64,000 nucleotides of DNA from Cognatishimia sp. 1_MG-2023 (GCF_030548175.1 NZ_JAUORX010000007.1:62001-126000); one strand, 5' to 3'. Shown: positions 29,150 through 39,244, counted from the first letter of the stretch. Notes: generated from the sequence alone by a model not told the origin. Translations and numbers: made by a program.

Positions 29150-29230
29150 CCGTTCCCTCCGCCGGTATTGACCGGATCAGGTTCGATGGGTTGGCTATGG
29201 CCTCTCAGCTTGCACGCAAGCACCCCAACG
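29150..29230 (-). promoter_or_regulatory. TPP riboswitch (THI element)
   Basis: On the minus strand the aptamer begins near TTGGGGTGC, has GCTGAGA at 29203-29209, and contains GAACCTGATCCGG and CAATACCGG (29162-29184), ending in GGAGGGAACGG. These are the conserved THI-box core segments. It lies in the roughly 320-bp gap between thiD and the divergent 2H-phosphoesterase gene. A hairpin AGCGG / CCGCT (29125-29139) sits between aptamer and thiD and lacks a U-run, so control of translation start is more likely than termination. Expected effect: TPP lowers expression of the eleven-gene operon. Confidence 0.95.
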
Positions 29231-29401
29231 GATGGCATGCCCATACCAATTGCGGCCTTGAAACGCAAGGCAAGCACGCGACTGGACTCCTACCAGCGGA
29301 ATTCTGGTCTCAACATCTTTAGGGGGTGTTAACGGCACATGTCATGCCTATGTTACCTCTGTCTGACACCCCATTTCAGAACATGAATTTGACGAGGCCC
29401 C

Positions 29402-30088
29402 ATGCAATTTCAACGCTATGCCATCTACTACACCGCTCCTCCGGGCCCACTGGCAGATTTTGGCGCAGCTTGGCTGGGTTGGGATGTTGCAACCGGCCTG
29501 CCTGTGCGCCATCCGATCATTCAGGGTTTGAAAGACAACATCGCAGAGATCACGGAAACACCGCGTAAATATGGATTTCACGGCACCATTAAACCGCCGT
29601 TTCGACTAACCGAAGGCTACACAAGCCACGATCTGGCCATCAGCACAAAAGCCCTCTGTCGCGAGCTTGCACCGGTTACCCTAGACGGGCTTGAGTTGGC
29701 TCAACTGGGACGCTTCCTTGCATTGGTACCCAAAGGTGACACCACAGCACTGGCGGATTTGGCTGCTGCCGCGGTTCAAACACTAGACCAATTCCGCGCC
29801 GCGCCGTCAGATGCAGAGCTTGCGAAACGACGCCAAGCCAATCTATCCGCGCGCCAAGATGCCAATCTAGTTAAATGGGGCTATCCCTATGTGATGGAAG
29901 ATTTCCGCTTTCACCTCACCCTGACGGGAAAGCTGGAGAAAAAGCGCGCAGCGCGTGTTTTGCAAGCGCTAGAACCTGCGTTGGTCAACACATTACCCAA
30001 ACCGTTTGAGATCAATCACCTAACCCTCGCAGGCGAAGACAGCGCAGGCCGGTTTCACACAATTGAGCAATTCGAGCTTAAAGGTTGA
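29402..30088 (+). CDS. DUF1045 family protein, 2H phosphoesterase-like
   Basis: 228 aa. It begins with FQRYAIYYTAPPGPLADFGAAWLGWD, typical of DUF1045. It carries two HxT motifs, KYGFHGTIKPPF (about residue 58) and FRFHLTLTGKLE (about residue 171), as in 2H phosphoesterases. Members are often found in phosphonate (phn) operons, but no phn genes are visible here. Possible activity on a cyclic phosphate is inferred. It is divergent from the thiamine operon. Confidence 0.85.
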   Translation: MQFQRYAIYYTAPPGPLADFGAAWLGWDVATGLPVRHPIIQGLKDNIAEITETPRKYGFHGTIKPPFRLTEGYTSHDLAISTKALCRELAPVTLDGLELAQLGRFLALVPKGDTTALADLAAAAVQTLDQFRAAPSDAELAKRRQANLSARQDANLVKWGYPYVMEDFRFHLTLTGKLEKKRAARVLQALEPALVNTLPKPFEINHLTLAGEDSAGRFHTIEQFELKG

Positions 30089-30092
30089 TAGC

Positions 30093-31202
30093 CTAGAGCG
30101 GGCCTGCTTCAAACAGTTTCACCTTTAGTCCGCCATGCGGAATGGGTGGACCGTTTCGCAGACCCGGCAACCCGGTTGCCCGTGCCAAGCCAGTGTCACT
30201 GGTAATGATACCCACGCGCCAGCCTTTGAAATCTTCTTTCAGCTTTTGTCCAAGCGAACCGTATAGGCCAAACAACAGCTTCTTATTCCCGATCCGGGCA
30301 CCATAGGGCGGGTTCACTATGACCAAACCCGGTGCGCAATCAGGGCGTGTCATGTCGCTGATAGCTGCTTTATGAAATGCCGTTACTTCGGCAACTCCGG
30401 CTCGTTCCGCATTCGCTTGAGCATTCGCAATCGCGCCTTCGTTGCGATCCGATCCAAAGAAGCGCAAATTCGCAGCCTGCAGTTCATTCGTTTTCAGCGC
30501 CTCAAATGCGTCTTGATCAAACGTCGCCAATTGCTCAAATGCGAATTCACGCGAACGACCGGCTTGCAAACCCAACGCCATTTCTGCGGCTTCGATCACA
30601 AAGGTTCCTGATCCACACATAGGATCATAAACCGCCTGCGTGCCGTCATAGCCGCAGGACTTCAGAAACAGCGCCGCCAAGGTTTCGCGCATTGGGGCCT
30701 TACCAACGGCTTCTTTATGGCCGCGTTTGTGTAATGACTCGCCAGAGGAATCGACACTGATCGTGACCGTATTGTCATCAATCCGTACCTTGATGCTGAC
30801 AGCGGCCTCGGCCGAAATCTCAGCTCCCAGCTCTTCGGTGATCGCCCGTTCGATCCGCTGTTTTGCCGCACCGGCGTGATAGATCTTAGAGCGCTTGCTC
30901 ACCACATCCACGCGAACCGGCACGTCAGATCGCAGAATTTCTCCCCACGGAAATTTCCGCGATCGCTTATCCAATTGCGCCGGATGAAACGCCAGAAAGC
31001 TACCAATGCGAACCAAAACACGGGTTGCACCACGGAGCTCTAAATTGGCGCGCCAAACATCGGGCCAATCGCCTTCAAACTCCACACCACCCGGTACGGA
31101 ATGGGCATCAGCCCAGCCCAAACCCTGCGCTTCGTCGCGCAATATGTCTTCGAGACCCGGAGGGCATGCTAAGAAAATCGTCTTGGTGCTGGTCTGTGTC
31201 AT
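30093..31202 (-). CDS. THUMP-domain RNA methyltransferase (RlmL/YcbY N-terminal type)
   Basis: 369 aa from the ATG at 31202; a longer frame reaching 31259 adds 19 residues without support. The N-terminal ferredoxin-like/THUMP region (about 1-160) is followed by a Rossmann methyltransferase domain with DPMCGSGTFVIEAAEMA and the catalytic NPPYGAR motif that marks N2-guanine methylation. It most likely modifies 23S rRNA. Convergent with the DUF1045 gene, only four bases apart. Confidence 0.88.
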   Translation of the reverse strand: MTQTSTKTIFLACPPGLEDILRDEAQGLGWADAHSVPGGVEFEGDWPDVWRANLELRGATRVLVRIGSFLAFHPAQLDKRSRKFPWGEILRSDVPVRVDVVSKRSKIYHAGAAKQRIERAITEELGAEISAEAAVSIKVRIDDNTVTISVDSSGESLHKRGHKEAVGKAPMRETLAALFLKSCGYDGTQAVYDPMCGSGTFVIEAAEMALGLQAGRSREFAFEQLATFDQDAFEALKTNELQAANLRFFGSDRNEGAIANAQANAERAGVAEVTAFHKAAISDMTRPDCAPGLVIVNPPYGARIGNKKLLFGLYGSLGQKLKEDFKGWRVGIITSDTGLARATGLPGLRNGPPIPHGGLKVKLFEAGPL

Positions 31203-31313
31203 GGGCCGTCGGTAGGCCGAAATCCGATCAAAGACCACCAGATTGTGCAGAAAAACCAATTTTCTAGAAAAGAAACGTTAGGTTTTTAAGAGTTTCTCTT
31301 GAATGGAAGTCTA

Positions 31314-31364
31314 AAATAGATAAAAAAAACCCAAAGCGACAAATGTTGAATAAATTATCTATAA
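31314..31364. promoter_or_regulatory. Candidate BioR operators upstream of bioB
   Basis: TTATCTATAA at 31355-31364 matches the known alphaproteobacterial BioR box TTATMKATAA. A second, degenerate site, AAATAGATAA, lies inverted at 31314-31323. The first lies nine bases before the bioB ATG, where a bound repressor would block transcription. The GntR regulator at the other end of the operon is the likely ligand. Confidence 0.8.
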
Positions 31365-31373
31365 AGTGAGCCC

Positions 31374-32354
31374 ATGCTAGACAATCCATCCACGCTACGC
31401 ACCGACTGGACCCGCGAAGAAGCAGACGCGATCTACAACCTGCCCTTTATGGACCTGCTGTTCCGCGCCCAAACTGTACACCGCGAACATTTTGATCCAA
31501 ACCAAGTACAGCGCTCCAAGCTGTTGTCGATCAAAACCGGCGGTTGCGCCGAAGATTGCGCTTATTGCTCTCAATCCGCACGCAACGGTGCGCAGCTCTC
31601 AGCCTCTAAGCTGATCGAAGTTGAGCGTGTGATCTCTGAAGCCAAAAAAGCCAAGGCTGGTGGCGCGACCCGTTATTGCATGGGCGCTGCGTGGCGCTCG
31701 CCAAAAGATCGCGACATGGATGTGCTTGAGGCAATGGTGCAAGGCGTCAAAGACCTTGGCATGGAAACCTGCATGACATTGGGTATGCTGGAAGACGATC
31801 AAATCTTCCGCCTGCGCGAAAGTGGCTTGGATTACTACAACCACAACATCGACACGTCAGAGCGTTACTATTCTGAAATCATCACCACCCGCACCTTTGC
31901 CGACCGCATCGACACGCTAAACCGCGTCCGCGAAGCAGGCATCAAAGTCTGCGCCGGTGGTATTGTTGGCATGGGTGAACAACAAATGGACCGTGTGGAC
32001 ATGCTGCTTGCTTTGGCCACATTGAAAGAGCATCCAGATTCAGTGCCAGTGAACATGCTGATTCCAATCGCTGACACGCCATTGGCTGACGTTGAAAAAC
32101 TCGACCCAATCGAATTTGTGCGCACCATCGCGCTAGCCCGTATTCTGATGCCAAAGTCGCACGTCCGCCTATCCGCGGGCCGCACTGACATGACTGACGA
32201 GTTGCAAGCGATGTGCTTCTTTGCCGGCGCGAACTCAATCTTTGTGGGTGACACCTTGCTAACCGCAGACAACCCCGAAGAAGATCACGATACCAAGCTG
32301 TTTGAAAAACTGGGCATCACCGCAATGGCTGTGGGGTGTGACGGCTCCAAATGA
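31374..32354 (+). CDS. bioB: Biotin synthase
   Basis: 326 aa radical SAM enzyme. The cluster-binding CAEDCAYC is near residue 60, the second-cluster region has [13 protein letters not shown], and [10 protein letters not shown] near the C-terminus includes the conserved Arg ligand of the [2Fe-2S] cluster. It inserts sulfur into dethiobiotin. It is first in bioBFDAGC and overlaps bioF by 4 bp. Confidence 0.97.
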   Translation: MLDNPSTLRTDWTREEADAIYNLPFMDLLFRAQTVHREHFDPNQVQRSKLLSIKTGGCAEDCAYCSQSARNGAQLSASKLIEVERVISEAKKAKAGGATRYCMGAAWRSPKDRDMDVLEAMVQGVKDLGMETCMTLGMLEDDQIFRLRESGLDYYNHNIDTSERYYSEIITTRTFADRIDTLNRVREAGIKVCAGGIVGMGEQQMDRVDMLLALATLKEHPDSVPVNMLIPIADTPLADVEKLDPIEFVRTIALARILMPKSHVRLSAGRTDMTDELQAMCFFAGANSIFVGDTLLTADNPEEDHDTKLFEKLGITAMAVGCDGSK

Positions 32355-33484
32355 CCGCCTTCCCGCGGCATCAAGGGGCACTTGATCTGCTAAAGCAGCG
32401 ATCTCGTTACCGAAGCCTCATGCCCCGCGCGGGGCATGATTTCGCCTCCAACGACTATCTCGGCCTCGCCGGATCAGACCTCTTGCGCCAAGCTGCGCAA
32501 GAGGCTTTGGCGCGTGGCGTGCCTGTTGGGGCTGGTGGCTCGCGATTGTTGCGCGGGAACGATGACGAACACAGCTTGCTTGAAACCGAAGCGGCCGAGG
32601 TTTTCGGCACAGAACGCGCGCTGTTTATGGGTGGCGGGTTTCAAGCCAATACAGCAATATTCGCGACGCTCCCCGGCCACGACGACCTGATCCTGCACGA
32701 CGCATTGATCCACGCCAGCGCCCACGACGGCATGCGCCTAGGTCGCGCTAAAACGCAGGCCTTTGCTCATAATGATCCGGCAGCTGCGGAACAGGCGATC
32801 CTTGATTGGCAATCCACCAATACGGGCCGTATCTGGCTGGCCATCGAAACCGTCTATTCCATGGATGGTGATAAAGCACGCGTTGCTGAGTTCATGGTGC
32901 TCGCCAATAAATACGACGCCGTGCTTGTGGCTGACGAAGCCCACGCGACCGGTGTGTATGGCGCGAATGGGCTTGGCCTAACGCACGCGTTTGCAAGCAA
33001 CGCCAACTTGCTCACACTACACACCTGCGGCAAAGGCCTTGGCGTATCCGGCGCGCTGATCTGCGGGCACAGTGCATTGATCGATACGCTGATCAACAAA
33101 GCCCGCGGTTTTATCTTTGCAACCGCGCCGTCGCCACTAAACGCGGCCATTGTACGTGTCGCCCTGCGCCACCTCGCAGAGAGCACCGATTTGCAGCACC
33201 GCGCGCATGACACCATTGCCCACGCACATACCGAGGCCGCGCGGCTTTGCGGTCTCACCGATCCCGAGACGCAGATCATACCAGTCATCATCGGCAAAGA
33301 TGCCCCAACCATGGAATGCGCCGCTGCAATGCAATCCAAAGGCTACGACATTCGCGGCATTCGCCCCCCAACGGTGCCACGCAACACGTCACGTCTGCGC
33401 ATTTCGATCACTGGAAACGTCAGCAAACAAGTCATCACCAAAATGTTCACCGACCTCGCACCGCTATTAGAGGCAACATCATGA
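32351..33484 (+). CDS. bioF: 8-amino-7-oxononanoate synthase
   Basis: 377 aa alpha-oxoamine synthase. The N-terminal [10 protein letters not shown], the substrate/PLP region [10 protein letters not shown], and the PLP Lys in [12 protein letters not shown] identify it. It condenses pimeloyl-ACP with alanine. Overlaps of 4 bp with bioB and bioD indicate translational coupling along the operon. Confidence 0.95.
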   Translation: MTAFPRHQGALDLLKQRSRYRSLMPRAGHDFASNDYLGLAGSDLLRQAAQEALARGVPVGAGGSRLLRGNDDEHSLLETEAAEVFGTERALFMGGGFQANTAIFATLPGHDDLILHDALIHASAHDGMRLGRAKTQAFAHNDPAAAEQAILDWQSTNTGRIWLAIETVYSMDGDKARVAEFMVLANKYDAVLVADEAHATGVYGANGLGLTHAFASNANLLTLHTCGKGLGVSGALICGHSALIDTLINKARGFIFATAPSPLNAAIVRVALRHLAESTDLQHRAHDTIAHAHTEAARLCGLTDPETQIIPVIIGKDAPTMECAAAMQSKGYDIRGIRPPTVPRNTSRLRISITGNVSKQVITKMFTDLAPLLEATS

Positions 33485-34104
33485 CTAAAATTATCGTCGC
33501 AGGCACCGATACGGGCATTGGCAAAACTATCTTTTCAGCAGGCCTAACCCAAGCCCTGCAAGCCACCTATTGGAAGCCCGTTCAAGCCGGCCTTGAAGAA
33601 GAGACCGACACAGAAATCGTTGCGCGCCTGACGGGTCAGCCCACCCTACCCGAAGCGATCCGCCTTAAAATGCCCGCCTCGCCGCATCTTTCTGCCGAGG
33701 CCGAAGGCCTGATCATCAATCCGACAGCCCTGTCACCACCTACGGTCAAAGGCCCACTTGTGATCGAAGGCGCTGGTGGTCTGCTTGTGCCAGTGAACCG
33801 CGATACGCTTTACATTGATGTCTTTGCGACATGGCAACTGCCGGTGATCCTCTGCGCACGCACCCTGCTGGGCACTATCAATCACAGCCTGCTTTCACTG
33901 CGCGCCCTAAAAGCGGCGGGGTGCCCTGTTGCAGGCATCGCCTTTATTGGCGACCCGGAACCAGAGGTTGAAGACACGATTACCCAATTCGGTGATACGA
34001 AGCATCTTGGCCGCCTTCCTCGCCTCGACAACATCACCAGCGCAACACTGGCAGCGGCCTTTCAAAACATCGATGTCACCTCTATTCGCGAGGCTATGCA
34101 ATGA
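33481..34104 (+). CDS. bioD: Dethiobiotin synthetase
   Basis: 207 aa. The P-loop TDTGIGKT is at residues 9-16, followed by YWKPVQAG and EGAGGLLVPV, all standard BioD features. The ATG at 33481 overlaps the bioF stop. A longer open frame upstream runs through bioF in another frame and is not part of the gene. Confidence 0.94.
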   Translation: MTKIIVAGTDTGIGKTIFSAGLTQALQATYWKPVQAGLEEETDTEIVARLTGQPTLPEAIRLKMPASPHLSAEAEGLIINPTALSPPTVKGPLVIEGAGGLLVPVNRDTLYIDVFATWQLPVILCARTLLGTINHSLLSLRALKAAGCPVAGIAFIGDPEPEVEDTITQFGDTKHLGRLPRLDNITSATLAAAFQNIDVTSIREAMQ

Positions 34105-35381
34105 CCCCGCTTGAATTTGACCAGCATCACCTCTGGCATCCCTACACCAATGTCGCCAAACCCGGCCCGACCTTCCGCGTGTCCGAGGCCGAAGGCGTAC
34201 ACATAACTTTAGACGACGGCACAAAGCTGATCGACGCAATGTCCAGCTGGTGGTGCATGCTGCATGGTCACCGCAATCCATACATCACACAGGCCATTCA
34301 TGACCAAGTGGACAAGCTTCCGCATGTGATGTTTGGCGGCCTAACACATGATGCGGCCATCGACCTTGGGCGCACCCTTCTCGACATCACACCTACGTCG
34401 ATGCAGCGGATATTCTATTGCGACAGCGGGTCTGTCGCGGTTGAGGTCGCCATGAAAATGGCTGTGCAATATCAGCATTCCATCGGCCAGCCGCAGCGGT
34501 CCAAGTTCCTGACAATTCGCTCGGGCTACCATGGCGATACGTGGAAAGCGATGAGCGTCTGCGATCCCGTCACCGGTATGCACCATCTCTTTCAAGGTGC
34601 GCTATCAATCCAGCACTTCGTGCCAAAGCCGCCTGTACAATTGGGTGACGACTGGCCAGAGGACGAAAGCCATAACGGCCTCGCCGAACTGCGCCAAACA
34701 CTAGAGGCCAATCAAGACATCGCTGCATTTGTCCTTGAACCCATCGTTCAGGGCACCGGCGGCATGTACTTCTATCATCCGGAATACTTGAACGCCGCGC
34801 GCCAGTTATGCGACGAACACGGCGTCTTGCTGATCTTTGATGAGATTGCCACAGGCTTCGGCCGCACTGGCAAGCTTTTTGCGACCGATTTCACCAATAT
34901 AGAGCCTGATATTCTCTGCCTCGGCAAAGCCCTAACGGGCGGCCACATTAGCTTTGCCTGCACTATGACCAACGATCGTGTGGCCAACGGCATCGGCAAC
35001 GGTAAACCAGGCATCTTTATGCATGGCCCAACATTTATGGCCAACCCAATTGCCTGTGCCGCTGCCAAAGCATCGCTAGAGCTTTTGGGCCAGAATAACT
35101 GGCAGGCCCAAACCCAACAGATTGAATCCCAAATGGCCGAGGAACTGGCACCCGCCAATGACCTACCCAACGTTGCCCAAGTCCGCACCCTCGGCGGGAT
35201 TGCCGTGATCGAAATGGACCATGTCGTCAGCGCGGATCAAGCCCACGGTCTGGCCAAAGAAACCGGTGTTTACCTGCGCCCCTTTGGTACTAAGATTTAC
35301 ACCATGCCGCCGTTCATCAGCACACCCGATGACCTATCTCAGATTAGCGCGGCCATGCTGCGCTTGGCTAAGGAATTGTAA
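34101..35381 (+). CDS. bioA: Adenosylmethionine-8-amino-7-oxononanoate aminotransferase
   Basis: 426 aa class III aminotransferase. LWHPYTN at the N-terminus and SSWWCMLHGHRNP are BioA-specific, and the PLP Lys is in LCLGKALTGGH. It converts KAPA to DAPA using S-adenosylmethionine as amino donor. It overlaps bioD by 4 bp and bioG by one base. Confidence 0.95.
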   Translation: MTPLEFDQHHLWHPYTNVAKPGPTFRVSEAEGVHITLDDGTKLIDAMSSWWCMLHGHRNPYITQAIHDQVDKLPHVMFGGLTHDAAIDLGRTLLDITPTSMQRIFYCDSGSVAVEVAMKMAVQYQHSIGQPQRSKFLTIRSGYHGDTWKAMSVCDPVTGMHHLFQGALSIQHFVPKPPVQLGDDWPEDESHNGLAELRQTLEANQDIAAFVLEPIVQGTGGMYFYHPEYLNAARQLCDEHGVLLIFDEIATGFGRTGKLFATDFTNIEPDILCLGKALTGGHISFACTMTNDRVANGIGNGKPGIFMHGPTFMANPIACAAAKASLELLGQNNWQAQTQQIESQMAEELAPANDLPNVAQVRTLGGIAVIEMDHVVSADQAHGLAKETGVYLRPFGTKIYTMPPFISTPDDLSQISAAMLRLAKEL

Positions 35382-36001
35382 TGCAGGCGCGTTGGCTCAA
35401 ACAATCGAGTGCATCAGAGGTGATTGTAGTCTTCGGCGGTTGGGCTCTTGGCACTGCACCTTTTCTGCATCTCGCGGGCCAGCAAGATGTCCTATTCGTG
35501 GACGATTACCGCGAAAACGCTCCACTGCCTGATCTTAGCAACTACGAACACCGAACTGCTGTCGCCTATTCCTTTGGTGTCGCCGCTTTTTGCCATTGGC
35601 AAGATCAATTCGCGCAGCAGTTCCACCGTAAAATCGCGATCAATGGCAGCCCCTCGCCTATCGACCGCAAGCTAGGCATCCCGCCGATCATCTTTGACAA
35701 AACCCATGACGGGTTAACCACAGATAGCTTTCAGCAATTCCTTGGCCATTGCTACAATGCGGACCAACCGCACCTAGACATAGATGTCGACGCCCGCAAA
35801 GCAGAGCTTGCCGCCGTCAAGTCCCGCGGACCAACCCCCGCGCCCCAATTCGATAAAATTTGGATCAGCACCGCAGATCGCATCTTTCCAGCGGCCAACC
35901 TGCGTCGCGCTTGGGCTGCGCAGGCCGCGAATATCCAAGAGCTAGACGCACCTCATGTGCCGTTCGCGCATTGGGACAGCTGGAACGAGGTAATCAAATG
36001 A
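35381..36001 (+). CDS. bioG: Pimeloyl-ACP methyl ester esterase, BioG type
   Basis: 206 aa alpha/beta-hydrolase of the DUF452 group. VVFGGWALGTAPF forms the oxyanion region, the nucleophile Ser lies in VAYSFGVAA, the Asp is in STADRIFP and the His in DAPHVPFAHW. It cleaves methyl pimeloyl-ACP, the step done by BioH in E. coli, to release pimeloyl-ACP for BioF. It lies directly before bioC, its functional partner, with a 4-bp overlap. Confidence 0.88.
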   Translation: MQARWLKQSSASEVIVVFGGWALGTAPFLHLAGQQDVLFVDDYRENAPLPDLSNYEHRTAVAYSFGVAAFCHWQDQFAQQFHRKIAINGSPSPIDRKLGIPPIIFDKTHDGLTTDSFQQFLGHCYNADQPHLDIDVDARKAELAAVKSRGPTPAPQFDKIWISTADRIFPAANLRRAWAAQAANIQELDAPHVPFAHWDSWNEVIK

Positions 36002-36759
36002 AAGACCTCCCCACGCAGCCAAACCAGACACGCGTTCAACAAAGCTTTCGTCGCGGTTTAGACACCTATCATTCCGCCGCAACGCATCAGGCCGACATCG
36101 CAAATCGTTTGGCCGAGTGCCTGGCAACCGTCGCTCCAAACGCCTTAACCAACGTATTTGAATTCGGCGTGGGCACCGGCCATCTGACCCAAGCGATACA
36201 AGACCGCTTCACCGTCAACAATTTGCGACTGAACGACCTTGTTCCTGAATGCGCGGCCTTTGCACCAAGCACGGCCACCTTCTTAGACGGCCCAGTGCAA
36301 CAAGTTCCGCTACCAAATGACCTCGACCTGATCTGTTCTGCAAGCACCGTCCAATGGCTCGACGACCTACCAACGACAATCAGTCAGCTTTCCAACCATC
36401 TACGCACCGGTGGCTGGCTCGCCCTGTCCAGCTTTGGCACCGCTCAGTTCCACGAGCTGCGCAGCCTAGGCTCCAACGCGGCAGCTCCGAGCTATTGCGA
36501 CGCCGAAGATTGGCGCGCCATCTTGCCCAAAACAATGAAGATCAAACACCTGTCCCAAGCACGGCGAGTGGAATGGTTCCCCAATGCCATCGCTTTACTG
36601 CGCCATTTGCGGGACACAGGCGTCAACGGCGCAGCATCGCAAAAGTGGTCAGCGAAAGACTTAAAAGCCTTCGAAACAAGTTACAGAGACCGCTTTGGCA
36701 CTCCGCAAGGCTTGCCGCTGTCATATGACCCCGTATGGGTCATCGCCCAAAAGGCCTAG
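35998..36759 (+). CDS. bioC: Malonyl-ACP O-methyltransferase
   Basis: 253 aa from the ATG at 35998, which overlaps the bioG stop. The SAM-binding block VFEFGVGTGHLTQAI is near residue 50, and LICSASTVQWLDD is the BioC-type motif V region. It methylates malonyl-ACP to start pimelate synthesis on the fatty-acid machinery. It is the last gene of the biotin operon and overlaps the convergent regulator by 4 bp. Confidence 0.92.
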   Translation: MKDLPTQPNQTRVQQSFRRGLDTYHSAATHQADIANRLAECLATVAPNALTNVFEFGVGTGHLTQAIQDRFTVNNLRLNDLVPECAAFAPSTATFLDGPVQQVPLPNDLDLICSASTVQWLDDLPTTISQLSNHLRTGGWLALSSFGTAQFHELRSLGSNAAAPSYCDAEDWRAILPKTMKIKHLSQARRVEWFPNAIALLRHLRDTGVNGAASQKWSAKDLKAFETSYRDRFGTPQGLPLSYDPVWVIAQKA

Positions 36760-37367
36760 GCCAGCCGCGTTAAGTGCCGTTGTAAAACCGAAACAGCCGC
36801 ATCGACATCCCGCTTATGGATCGCCAGCATAATCGCCCGATGATCCCGGTCTGTCCGTTCTACCCAATTCTTGGAATAGGTCGCCAACAAATGTCGTGCG
36901 CTCAGCAGCTGTAAATCAACCACCTCTGCCAGCAAGCGCGGCATGCCACAGGCGGCTAAGATCGCCAGATGAAACCGCCGGTTTTCACGTTCCCACGTTA
37001 CGATGTCTTTCGCTGTGTCACAGGCCACACGCGCGTCTTCAGCTTTGGCACGTTGCTCGGGCGTCAATCGCATCACGGAATGTCGCAAAGCAACAGGCTC
37101 TAACGCCAACCGCATCTCACGCACCTCTTGCATATCTGCCGGATCAAAGGGCGCAACTCGCACACCACGGCGCGGCAGGCTAACCGCCAATCCACGTGCT
37201 TCCAGGCGAAGCAATGCCTCACGAACAGGCACATGGCTGGTTTCAAAGGTTTTCGCGATATGATCCTGGCGCAGCTTTTCATCCGGCACCAAATCACCGC
37301 GCACAATCTGCTCGGTCAATGCCTGCATGATCTGATCAGAAATCGTAATTTTGGTCGTTTGCGCCAT
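36756..37367 (-). CDS. bioR: GntR/FCD family regulator, probable BioR
   Basis: 203 aa. An N-terminal winged helix (about 8-75, with HVPVREALLRLEARGLAV) is followed by an FCD-type helical domain (about 85-200). BioR proteins of Alphaproteobacteria belong to this group and repress biotin genes. Its placement directly after bioC and the BioR box before bioB support the name. A weak TTACTGTTAA at 37372-37381, just upstream of its start, might allow autoregulation, but differs from the consensus at several positions. Confidence 0.82.
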   Translation of the reverse strand: MAQTTKITISDQIMQALTEQIVRGDLVPDEKLRQDHIAKTFETSHVPVREALLRLEARGLAVSLPRRGVRVAPFDPADMQEVREMRLALEPVALRHSVMRLTPEQRAKAEDARVACDTAKDIVTWERENRRFHLAILAACGMPRLLAEVVDLQLLSARHLLATYSKNWVERTDRDHRAIMLAIHKRDVDAAVSVLQRHLTRLA

Positions 37368-37429
37368 GCGTTACTGTTAAGAACGCGGCACTCCCATGGC
37401 AAGACTGAATGCGCTCAATAACCCGGCGA

Positions 37430-38176
37430 TTAAGGGTGTTCAAAAATCTCAAACGGCCCTTCGGTCAGCTCTAGCCAGAATTGTCGGCAAAATTCCCAAA
37501 CATCCGGCGTATGCGCCAAATGATGTGTCAGCAGGCCAAATGGCTCGGTATTGTCCAACTTCCCTTGCCTGCGTTTTTTCAACAGTCGCTCTGTCTTTTC
37601 GATAATCAACTGTGGCGCAGACAACCCGCGCGATGGCCGCCAATACAGCGGATCAATATGCGTGTTGATCTGCAGCAAGCCTTCGGCCGCCTCAACGTTC
37701 TCGCGCGGATGGCATGTCGAGACTGATTTATACCCAAGCTGCGCCAATTCAGGCAGGAAGCTTACGGGAATACGGTTCCAAGGCGGCACAAACATCGGTG
37801 TCATAGAGTCGCCAAACATCTCTGTCAGGCGACGCAATCCTTCGCCTGCTTCTTCGCACCGAATGTGAATTGGCCGGTTCTCTCCGAATTCACCACGCGT
37901 CTTTTCAGCAGGCTGATGATTTGTATGTGACCAACCATGAACGACAGGACGTAAATTCGATCTGTCACGCACATATTCGGCTAAACCCATCGTGGCATCG
38001 CGCGGAATGACGGCCAAATGCACCGGGACACCAACGGAATCGGACAACACGGCCAGCTCATCCAACGCTTCGGTTGGACGGGTCGCATCATCATCGCGCC
38101 ACCAAATGGGATACTGCATCCCTTTGCGTCGCCACCGATCAAGCTCCACCCGTAAAGGTGTCCAATCTAGGTTCAT
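37430..38176 (-). CDS. Polysaccharide deacetylase family protein
   Basis: 248 aa from the ATG at 38176 (MNLDWTPLRVELDRW); an alternative start at 38215 adds 13 residues. It has an NodB-like fold: the metal-binding acidic pair is in WWRDDDATRP, and HGWSHTNHQP provides the His pair. MFVPPWNRIP near the middle and LLTHHLAH near the C-terminus complete the usual motifs. No signal peptide is visible, so action on a cytosolic or lipid-linked sugar is possible. Substrate unknown. Confidence 0.85.
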   Translation of the reverse strand: MNLDWTPLRVELDRWRRKGMQYPIWWRDDDATRPTEALDELAVLSDSVGVPVHLAVIPRDATMGLAEYVRDRSNLRPVVHGWSHTNHQPAEKTRGEFGENRPIHIRCEEAGEGLRRLTEMFGDSMTPMFVPPWNRIPVSFLPELAQLGYKSVSTCHPRENVEAAEGLLQINTHIDPLYWRPSRGLSAPQLIIEKTERLLKKRRQGKLDNTEPFGLLTHHLAHTPDVWEFCRQFWLELTEGPFEIFEHP

Positions 38177-38302
38177 GTGCTTCTTACTCCGGTTCCGGAA
38201 AATAGCCGTAACCACCTCGGTTAGCCTAATAAATTAAGACCAACTTGCGCTTCTAAAGCAGCAAAAGCAATTCTTACACCCTTAGATTGAATTACTTGAG
38301 AG

Positions 38303-39244
38303 CTAAACCGCGCGCGCGGTCAGCTGGCGCAAGTGACGCGCGCAGCCTTTCAAAGCGGCGAAGTCGTCTTCGATCAAAATAACAGGAAAAGAACCAGCCA
38401 GCTCAGAGAACCCGCCCTTATCCGCCATTGCCGCTTCAAATCCCAACGCGGACATATGTGGCGCAATCGCACGTGAAACACCCCCCGTCAGGTAGATCCC
38501 ACCAAAGGGAAGATGGGATAGCGCGTAGTCCCCAATAACGGCGCCCAGCAACGCCATGTAATCCGCCATTGCGGCACGGGCTGCAGGCTCTTTCGCATCA
38601 AATTCCGCCATAATCTTGGCAGCAGACAACGCCGTGCCATTATGGAATCTGTACAAATTTTCAATACCTTGTCCCGCCAGCGCGACCTCAATTGACGGGT
38701 ATCCACATTCCTGCTTTAGCCAGTCGCACAAGGCTGCCTGATCCGCACGATATGGCAAACTTGCGTGTCCGCCTTCACATGATGGCGCGACCAATTCACC
38801 CCCGACCCGGTGGACAGGGACGATATTCATACCGGTGCCTAAACCAACAACCAAACGTGGGCCATCTGATGCTGTGCCCTCTTTTAAAACGCGCGTCGAC
38901 GCTTCGGTCAGATCATCCAGTGCCAGACCTTGCGCTGGCAGGTCGTTGATCACATCCGTGACTTTTGCGCCGGTCATTTTCTGCAAAACGTTGTAGTCAA
39001 TGTGCCAATCAAGGTTGGTCATTTGCGCAACCCCCTGTTGCACGGGACCAGCCGCGCCAGCACAAGCGCCAGCCAACTCACCCGGCTGAGCGTCTTGCAA
39101 ATAGGCCTCTAGAACTGTTTCAAAGCTGGCATTCTCGGCATTCTGGTATCGGCGTGTCGTTGCCTCAATCAAGCCAGTATCATCCGCCAACCCCACCCGG
39201 GTATTTGTGCCACCAATATCAGCAACAAGGTATTTTCCAGCCAT
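38303..39244 (-). CDS. glk: Glucokinase
   Basis: 313 aa from the ATG at 39244, preceded by GGAGG. The phosphate loop VADIGGTNTRVGLAD is at the N-terminus, LVVGLGTGMNIVP is the second glycine block, and EGGHASLPYR carries the conserved residues of the Glk family. It phosphorylates glucose with ATP, consistent with the absence of a sugar-transporting PTS. Monocistronic by appearance. Confidence 0.92.
   Translation of the reverse strand: MAGKYLVADIGGTNTRVGLADDTGLIEATTRRYQNAENASFETVLEAYLQDAQPGELAGACAGAAGPVQQGVAQMTNLDWHIDYNVLQKMTGAKVTDVINDLPAQGLALDDLTEASTRVLKEGTASDGPRLVVGLGTGMNIVPVHRVGGELVAPSCEGGHASLPYRADQAALCDWLKQECGYPSIEVALAGQGIENLYRFHNGTALSAAKIMAEFDAKEPAARAAMADYMALLGAVIGDYALSHLPFGGIYLTGGVSRAIAPHMSALGFEAAMADKGGFSELAGSFPVILIEDDFAALKGCARHLRQLTARAV

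Noticed and set aside
33247-33480. Extended N-terminus for bioD
   Set aside because: The added residues come from bioF read in another frame. The ATG at 33481 sits in a 4-bp overlap like every other junction of this operon.
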